5,535 nt of DNA from positions 1-5,535 of the forward strand of contig CALKWU010000101.1 in NCBI GenBank assembly GCA_938004015.1. Reading direction: 5' to 3'. This DNA is from an uncultured Oceanobacillus sp. Its GTDB lineage: Bacteria; Bacillota; Bacilli; Bacillales; Amphibacillaceae. The notes below the pieces were generated by a model. It did not search any database and had not been told where the DNA came from. It worked only from the letters and a program-made list of their open reading frames with translations. The translations under genes were made by a program, and so were the position numbers. Each line of letters begins with the position of its first letter. Position 1 is the stretch's first letter. Shown here in pieces: positions 5,535 to 5,535 of this stretch.

Positions 5535-5535
5535 C

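Overview
The window reads as low-to-moderate GC Bacillota, class Bacilli. The pointers are strong AGGAGG-type ribosome binding sites, a lipoprotein heme receptor of the Isd type, an HssRS-type heme-sensing two-component system, and the coproporphyrin-dependent ('monoderm') heme pathway enzymes ChdC and CpfC. A member of the Planococcaceae/Caryophanaceae seems likely, but the genus cannot be fixed from this stretch.

Layout. Positions 1-2371 form a leftward operon read in the order chdC (2371-1637), cpfC (1637-717), isdE (688 to the left edge, where it is cut off). The chdC stop and cpfC start share one base (TAATG), and isdE follows after 28 bases with its own ribosome binding site. Positions 2372-2647 are an AT-rich divergent control region. 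Rightward from it run hssR (2648-3328) and hssS (3325-4707), overlapping by ATGA. Two in-frame stop codons end hssS and a long hairpin follows (4715-4754). Convergent to this, at 4896-5519 on the minus strand, is a cytoplasmic SGNH/GDSL esterase similar to the xylan acetyl-esterase Axe2. It starts with GTG and its ribosome binding site lies at the right edge.

How the genes fit together. The divergent region holds a 9+2+9 direct repeat that closely resembles the staphylococcal HssR box. It points toward chdC and lies just upstream of plausible chdC promoter elements. In the well-studied species HssRS switches on the heme exporter hrtAB. No hrtAB is present here. The gene set facing the box instead comprises the last two enzymes of the coproporphyrin heme pathway plus a heme receptor. 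A heme sensor, heme import and heme-making (or heme-handling) enzymes therefore appear to be wired together.

The most unusual point is that the proteins of the leftward operon are not textbook versions. ChdC keeps its catalytic Tyr, Lys, proximal His and two pocket Trp, but has lost five polar residues known or expected to hold the porphyrin propionates. IsdE carries Val where the S. aureus protein has its axial heme ligand Met78. CpfC keeps its metal and catalytic residues but differs in two otherwise conserved loops. This suggests either a lineage-specific variant of the pathway or a second, heme-responsive paralogous module with a changed job. Whether the genome has other chdC and cpfC copies is the deciding question and cannot be answered from this window.
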